Shown here: positions 60,265-64,000 of the stretch, one piece after another
Layout of the letters: each line of letters begins with the position of its first letter
Numbering within the stretch: position 1 is the first letter of the stretch
Assembly: GCF_026659735.1 (NCBI RefSeq)
Contig: NZ_JANSKK010000002.1
Span: forward strand, 248,001 to 312,000
Direction: 5' to 3'
DNA length: 64,000 bases
Source of the DNA: Staphylococcus pettenkoferi
Lineage (GTDB): Bacteria; Bacillota; Bacilli; Staphylococcales; Staphylococcaceae
The notes under the pieces: generated by a model
What the model saw: only the letters and a program-made list of their open reading frames with translations
The model's database searches: none
What the model was told of the DNA's origin: nothing
Translations under genes and position numbers: made by a program

Positions 60265-61744
60265 TAAGATTCCCCTCACTATCAAAGTATTGTTTGTTCT
60301 GCGCTAAATATGCTTTCTGTCTATCACTTAAGTTGGCTTTGTAGTCCGCTTCATAATCATACAAACCTGCAGGATAATCGCCGGTAAAGCTTTCTACACA
60401 TAATCCACTATATGGTGAATCTACATCAAGTCCGATAGAATCAATTAAGCCATCTACTGAAAGATAGGCCACCGAATCCGCACCGATGTGTTCACAAATC
60501 TCTTCTGGTGATTTGTTAGCAGAAATAAGTTCAGCTGTTGTAGATACATCGATGCCATAGAAACTTGGGAACATGAACTCTGGAGAAGCAATGCGCACAT
60601 GAATTTCTTTGGCACCTGCTTCTTTCAACATGCGAACGATACGTTTACTTGTCGTACCGCGCACGATAGAGTCGTCGACGAGCACAATATTTTTACCATG
60701 CACAATGTCTTTAACTGGCGATAACTTCGTACGTACACCTTGTTCACGTAATTCTTGCGTCGGTTGGATAAACGTACGTGCTACGTATTGGTTTTTAACG
60801 AGGCCCATTTCATATGGTAATTTCATCTCTTCAGCATAGCCAGACGCTGCAGATAATGAAGAGTTAGGTACGCCGATAACCATATCTGCAGTTTCAGCTG
60901 GACTCTCTTGCGCTAAACGTTTACCCGACGCTTTACGCACCGCATGTACGTTCTTTCCTGCAATCGTTGAATCTGGACGTGCAAAGTAGATGTACTCCAT
61001 AGCTGAAATGGCTGTGTTTGTATGTTCTGTATAGCTTTCCACACGGATACCTTCGTCATTGATGACCACGTATTCACCGGCGTGAATGTCACGTACAAAT
61101 TCTGCACCGAGTACGTCAATTGCACATGTTTCACTTGCGATGATATAAGCGCCATTCGGCATTTGTCCCACAACTAACGGGCGAATCGCGTTTGGGTCTA
61201 CGGCTCCGTAAAGTCCTTCTTTAGTTAAAATAGCGAACGTAAAGCCACCCTTAATAATACGTAGACTTTCTTTTAACGCTTCTTCAAATGTTGGTTGCTT
61301 ACTACGACGAATTAAGTGCATAATCACTTCTGTATCAGAAGAAGAATGGAAGATGGCACCTTGATGTTCTAACTCTTGGCGTAAGCTTTGTGCGTTGATT
61401 AAGTTACCATTGTGGCACACCCCAACGCTCATATCATAGAAATGATACAAGAATGGTTGGATATTCTCGATTCCTTTATTTCCTGAAGTTGCATAGCGAA
61501 CGTGACCAATCGCATATTGATAGTCTTGTAAGTGACTCATCTTCGTCTTGTTGATGGCATCTGTCAGCAAACCTAAACCACGTTCACTGACAAATTCCTT
61601 ACCATCTGAACAAACGATACCTGCACCTTCTTGACCACGATGCTGTAAACTGTGTAAACCCATGTAAGTCAATTGTGCTGACTCAGGGTGATTCCAAATT
61701 CCAAACACGCCACATTCTTCGTTTAATCCGTTGAAGTCATACAT
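60257..61744 (-). CDS. purF: Amidophosphoribosyltransferase
   Basis: 495 residues from the ATG at 61744 ([17 protein letters not shown]) after AAGGAG; an upstream in-frame start sits inside purL. A ten-residue propeptide precedes the catalytic Cys11, which becomes the N-terminal nucleophile of the glutaminase domain. [12 protein letters not shown] (about 32-43) follows, and the PRPP-binding loop is [13 protein letters not shown] (about 345-357). Cysteines near the C-terminus may hold the Fe-S cluster of the Bacillus-type enzyme. It is the committed step of purine synthesis. Confidence 0.96.
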   Translation of the reverse strand: MYDFNGLNEECGVFGIWNHPESAQLTYMGLHSLQHRGQEGAGIVCSDGKEFVSERGLGLLTDAINKTKMSHLQDYQYAIGHVRYATSGNKGIENIQPFLYHFYDMSVGVCHNGNLINAQSLRQELEHQGAIFHSSSDTEVIMHLIRRSKQPTFEEALKESLRIIKGGFTFAILTKEGLYGAVDPNAIRPLVVGQMPNGAYIIASETCAIDVLGAEFVRDIHAGEYVVINDEGIRVESYTEHTNTAISAMEYIYFARPDSTIAGKNVHAVRKASGKRLAQESPAETADMVIGVPNSSLSAASGYAEEMKLPYEMGLVKNQYVARTFIQPTQELREQGVRTKLSPVKDIVHGKNIVLVDDSIVRGTTSKRIVRMLKEAGAKEIHVRIASPEFMFPSFYGIDVSTTAELISANKSPEEICEHIGADSVAYLSVDGLIDSIGLDVDSPYSGLCVESFTGDYPAGLYDYEADYKANLSDRQKAYLAQNKQYFDSEGNLNV

Positions 61745-63912
61745 TGAGGAATTGCTCCTTCCCATGCTTGTTTTAATTGATCAGCATTGCGTGAAATTGT
61801 AGTTGAAGCGTTCTTCACAGTGAAGGATTGGTCGTTAGTGAGGTGACCAATTTTAACTGCGTCTGGCATATCAAATGACTGACCTTCTTTAACTGTGACT
61901 AAGTAACGACCTTGTGTTTCGCTAAAGAGTTGTGCATCTGAAACGTCTAATTCGACATCTAAGCCTAAATCGTAATGCGCGCTGAAACGAGCAAGTGTGA
62001 TGAGCAAGCCACCTTTACCTACTGTTTGAACATGTGATAACACACCATCTCTAACCGCTTGTGCGATGTGTTCACCTTTAGCTACTTCGTCAGACAAATC
62101 AATCGCTTCAAATTCGTGATTGACTGAACCGTGAAGTAACTTCTCAATTTGACTACCACCGAAATCATCACGTGTACCGCCGACGAGATAAACGTCTTCG
62201 CCTTGGATTGGATGGAAATCTTTCAGGTAATCGATATCTTCAATCAAGCCAAACATACCTACGACAGGAGTTGGGAAGATCGACGTCTTCGGTGTTTCGT
62301 TATAAAGTGAAACGTTACCGGAAACAACAGGTGTCTTCAATGTTTCACAAGCTTCAGCCATACCTTTCGTAGAGTCGATGAGTTGTTGATAGATTTCTTT
62401 CTTCTCTGGAGAACCGTAGTTTAAGCAATCTGTCATCGCCAGTGGTTTCGCACCGACTGCAATTAAGTTGCGATACGCTTCAGCAACCACCATCTTACCG
62501 CCTTCGTAAGGTTGGTTGAAGACGTAGCGCGCTTCACCATCAATCGTTGAAGCAATCGCTTTATTCGTACCTTCAACGCGTACGACTGAAGATTGTAAAC
62601 CTGGTTTAACAATCGTATTCGCGCCTACTTGTTGGTCATATTGTTCGTAGAGATAGCGCTTAGAAGCGATTGTTGGATGTGTAAACAATTGATCAAATGT
62701 ATGTTCAACATCAACTTGGCTATAATCATTTTTAGACGTATTGAATTCTTTCTCTTCACCTTCAAGGATATATTCAGGTGCTTCATCAGCGAGTGGTTGA
62801 ACTGGAATATCTGCGTACACTTCGTCTTCGTATGTGAGAACGAAGCGGTCAGTATCTGTCACTTCACCAATGACTGCACTGTCTAACTCATGATCTTCAA
62901 AGAGGTCTAAGAATTTTTGTTCTGTACCCTTTTCAACTACAAGTAACATACGCTCTTGCGTTTCAGATAACATCATTTCGTATGGAGAGATGCCTTCTTC
63001 ACGAACTGGCACTTGATCCAATCTTAAGTGCATACCACTGCCACCTTTAGCAGCCATTTCAGAAGAAGATGATGTCAGACCAGCAGCACCCATATCTTGA
63101 ATACCAACGAGTTCTTTATATGTAATGGCTTCAAGTGTAGCTTCCATCAGTTTCTTACCAACAAATGGGTCACCGATTTGTACAGAAGGACGTTTGCTTT
63201 CGCTTTCTTCGTTTAACTCTTCTGATGCGAATGTCGCACCGTGAATACCATCGCGACCTGTCTTCAAGCCAACGTAGATCACTGAGTTACCTTTCCCCTT
63301 AGCTGTACCTTTCTGAACCATGTCATGATCGATGACACCCACACACATCGCGTTAACGAGTGGATTACCGTCATAGCGTTCGTCGAATTCGATTTCACCT
63401 GCTGTAGTTGGAATACCGATACAGTTACCGTAACCACCGATACCTGCAACGACGCCACGTAGCAAACGACGATTCTGTTTCTCAGTTAATTCACCGAAGC
63501 GCAAACTGTTGAGTAAATTGATTGGACGTGCCCCGATAGATACAATGTCACGGATAATACCGCCGACACCTGTCGCAGCGCCTTGGTAAGGTTCAACTGC
63601 AGATGGGTGGTTATGAGATTCTACTTTGAAGACCACCGCTTGTTTGTCGCCAATATCCACGACACCTGCTCCTTCACCAGGACCCATGAGGACATGTTCG
63701 CCTGTCGTTGGGAACTGTTTCAAGAACGGCTTAGAGTGTTTGTAGGAACAGTGTTCACTCCACATCACTGAGAAGATACCAATTTCTGTAAAATTCGGTT
63801 GGCGTCCGAGAATCTCGCATACTTTGTCGTATTCTGCGTCTGTGAGTCCAAAGTCTTTATATAGCTTCTCTGTTCTAATTTCTTCACTGCTTGGTTCGAT
63901 AAATTTAGACAT
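61723..63912 (-). CDS. purL: FGAM synthetase large subunit PurL
   Basis: 729 residues, the size of the short Gram-positive form that works with PurS and PurQ. Motifs are [15 protein letters not shown] (about 49-63), [25 protein letters not shown] (split by function at His-rich ESHNHPS, about 96-102), [18 protein letters not shown] (about 273-290) and [11 protein letters not shown]. It converts FGAR and glutamine-derived ammonia to FGAM. The start overlaps the purQ stop by 8 bases, and GGAGGG precedes the ATG. Confidence 0.97.
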   Translation of the reverse strand: MSKFIEPSSEEIRTEKLYKDFGLTDAEYDKVCEILGRQPNFTEIGIFSVMWSEHCSYKHSKPFLKQFPTTGEHVLMGPGEGAGVVDIGDKQAVVFKVESHNHPSAVEPYQGAATGVGGIIRDIVSIGARPINLLNSLRFGELTEKQNRRLLRGVVAGIGGYGNCIGIPTTAGEIEFDERYDGNPLVNAMCVGVIDHDMVQKGTAKGKGNSVIYVGLKTGRDGIHGATFASEELNEESESKRPSVQIGDPFVGKKLMEATLEAITYKELVGIQDMGAAGLTSSSSEMAAKGGSGMHLRLDQVPVREEGISPYEMMLSETQERMLLVVEKGTEQKFLDLFEDHELDSAVIGEVTDTDRFVLTYEDEVYADIPVQPLADEAPEYILEGEEKEFNTSKNDYSQVDVEHTFDQLFTHPTIASKRYLYEQYDQQVGANTIVKPGLQSSVVRVEGTNKAIASTIDGEARYVFNQPYEGGKMVVAEAYRNLIAVGAKPLAMTDCLNYGSPEKKEIYQQLIDSTKGMAEACETLKTPVVSGNVSLYNETPKTSIFPTPVVGMFGLIEDIDYLKDFHPIQGEDVYLVGGTRDDFGGSQIEKLLHGSVNHEFEAIDLSDEVAKGEHIAQAVRDGVLSHVQTVGKGGLLITLARFSAHYDLGLDVELDVSDAQLFSETQGRYLVTVKEGQSFDMPDAVKIGHLTNDQSFTVKNASTTISRNADQLKQAWEGAIPQCMTSTD

Positions 63913-64000
63913 TTTGTTCCCTCCAACTTTTCACCATGGCTTCGAATAACTTCATACCACTATCAGTACCTAAGATTGCTTCAAGCGCACGTTCTGGGTG
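63905..64000 (-). CDS. purQ: FGAM synthetase glutaminase subunit PurQ (C-terminal end only)
   Basis: The last 31 codons are visible and read [20 protein letters not shown], continuing [11 protein letters not shown], to a TAA. The HPE motif holds the catalytic His and Glu of the class I glutaminase triad. The rest of the gene lies beyond the right edge. It supplies ammonia to PurL. Confidence 0.92.
   Translation of the reverse strand, partial: HPERALEAILGTDSGMKLFEAMVKSWREQNV

Overview
The window is a low-GC Firmicute chromosome segment, almost certainly a non-aureus Staphylococcus. The gene content and order (spoU/trmH before pheST, rpmF-yceD, coaD-rsmD, ctaA/ctaB-ctaM, ftsW-ylaN, typA, mntH, potABCD, pdhABCD, def, rpoY-rnjA, ktrA, cydAB, ptsHI, ykoEDC, purQLFMNHD) is the staphylococcal core backbone. 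Strong AGGAGG-type ribosome binding sites, frequent TTG/GTG starts and staphylococcal 'tgggacataa' intergenic repeats agree with this. I cannot name the species. No prophage, plasmid, insertion sequence, CRISPR array, rRNA or complete tRNA was seen.

Layout. 1-5 kb: end of the leader toward pheST (a probable T-box running off the left edge), an RNA methyltransferase, rpmF-yceD, tmcAL, rsmD-coaD and two small conserved genes. 5-16 kb: an anchored glycerophosphodiesterase, ricF, a CAP-domain protein, a UvrA-like ABC ATPase, ctaB-ctaM divergent from ctaA, ftsW and ylaN. 16-25 kb: ylaL-ylaI, a frameshifted MFS efflux gene, typA/ylaF, suhB, yktB, a DUF4064 membrane protein and mntH. 25-31 kb: a probable auxB, potABCD and its XRE-cupin regulator interrupted by an in-frame stop, and yktA. 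31-38 kb: pdhABCD, a YkyA-type lipoprotein, def and an unrecognised small gene. 38-48 kb: an amino-acid permease, rpoY-rnjA, ktrA, cydAB, a glutaredoxin-like protein and ptsHI. 48-56 kb: a DUF697-like protein, an rRNA methyltransferase, a probable auxA, a sigma-B-type promoter before a 44-residue charged protein, and a TPP-riboswitch-controlled ykoEDC thiamine-precursor transporter. 56-64 kb: the purine operon from the end of purQ through purD.

How it works together. Much of the region serves central energy metabolism: pdh makes acetyl-CoA, ctaA/B/M build heme A and mature the aa3 oxidase, cydAB is the alternative bd-type oxidase, and ptsHI powers sugar uptake. Envelope functions (ftsW, probable auxA/auxB, glycerophosphodiesterase), RNA functions (RNase J1, RNAP epsilon, rsmD, RlmI-like, TrmH-like) and de novo purine synthesis fill the rest.

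I found no convincing undescribed multi-gene system. The most interesting observations are: (1) pyruvate carboxylase is absent from its usual place between ftsW and ctaA; (2) a dispersed, modular intergenic repeat whose hairpin arms change together between copies; (3) two broken genes, one by an in-frame nonsense codon that separates a DNA-binding domain from its cupin sensor and one by a single-base frameshift; and (4) several long structured gene-free regions that could encode or regulate RNAs. Promoters and hairpins were read by eye; none is experimentally verified.
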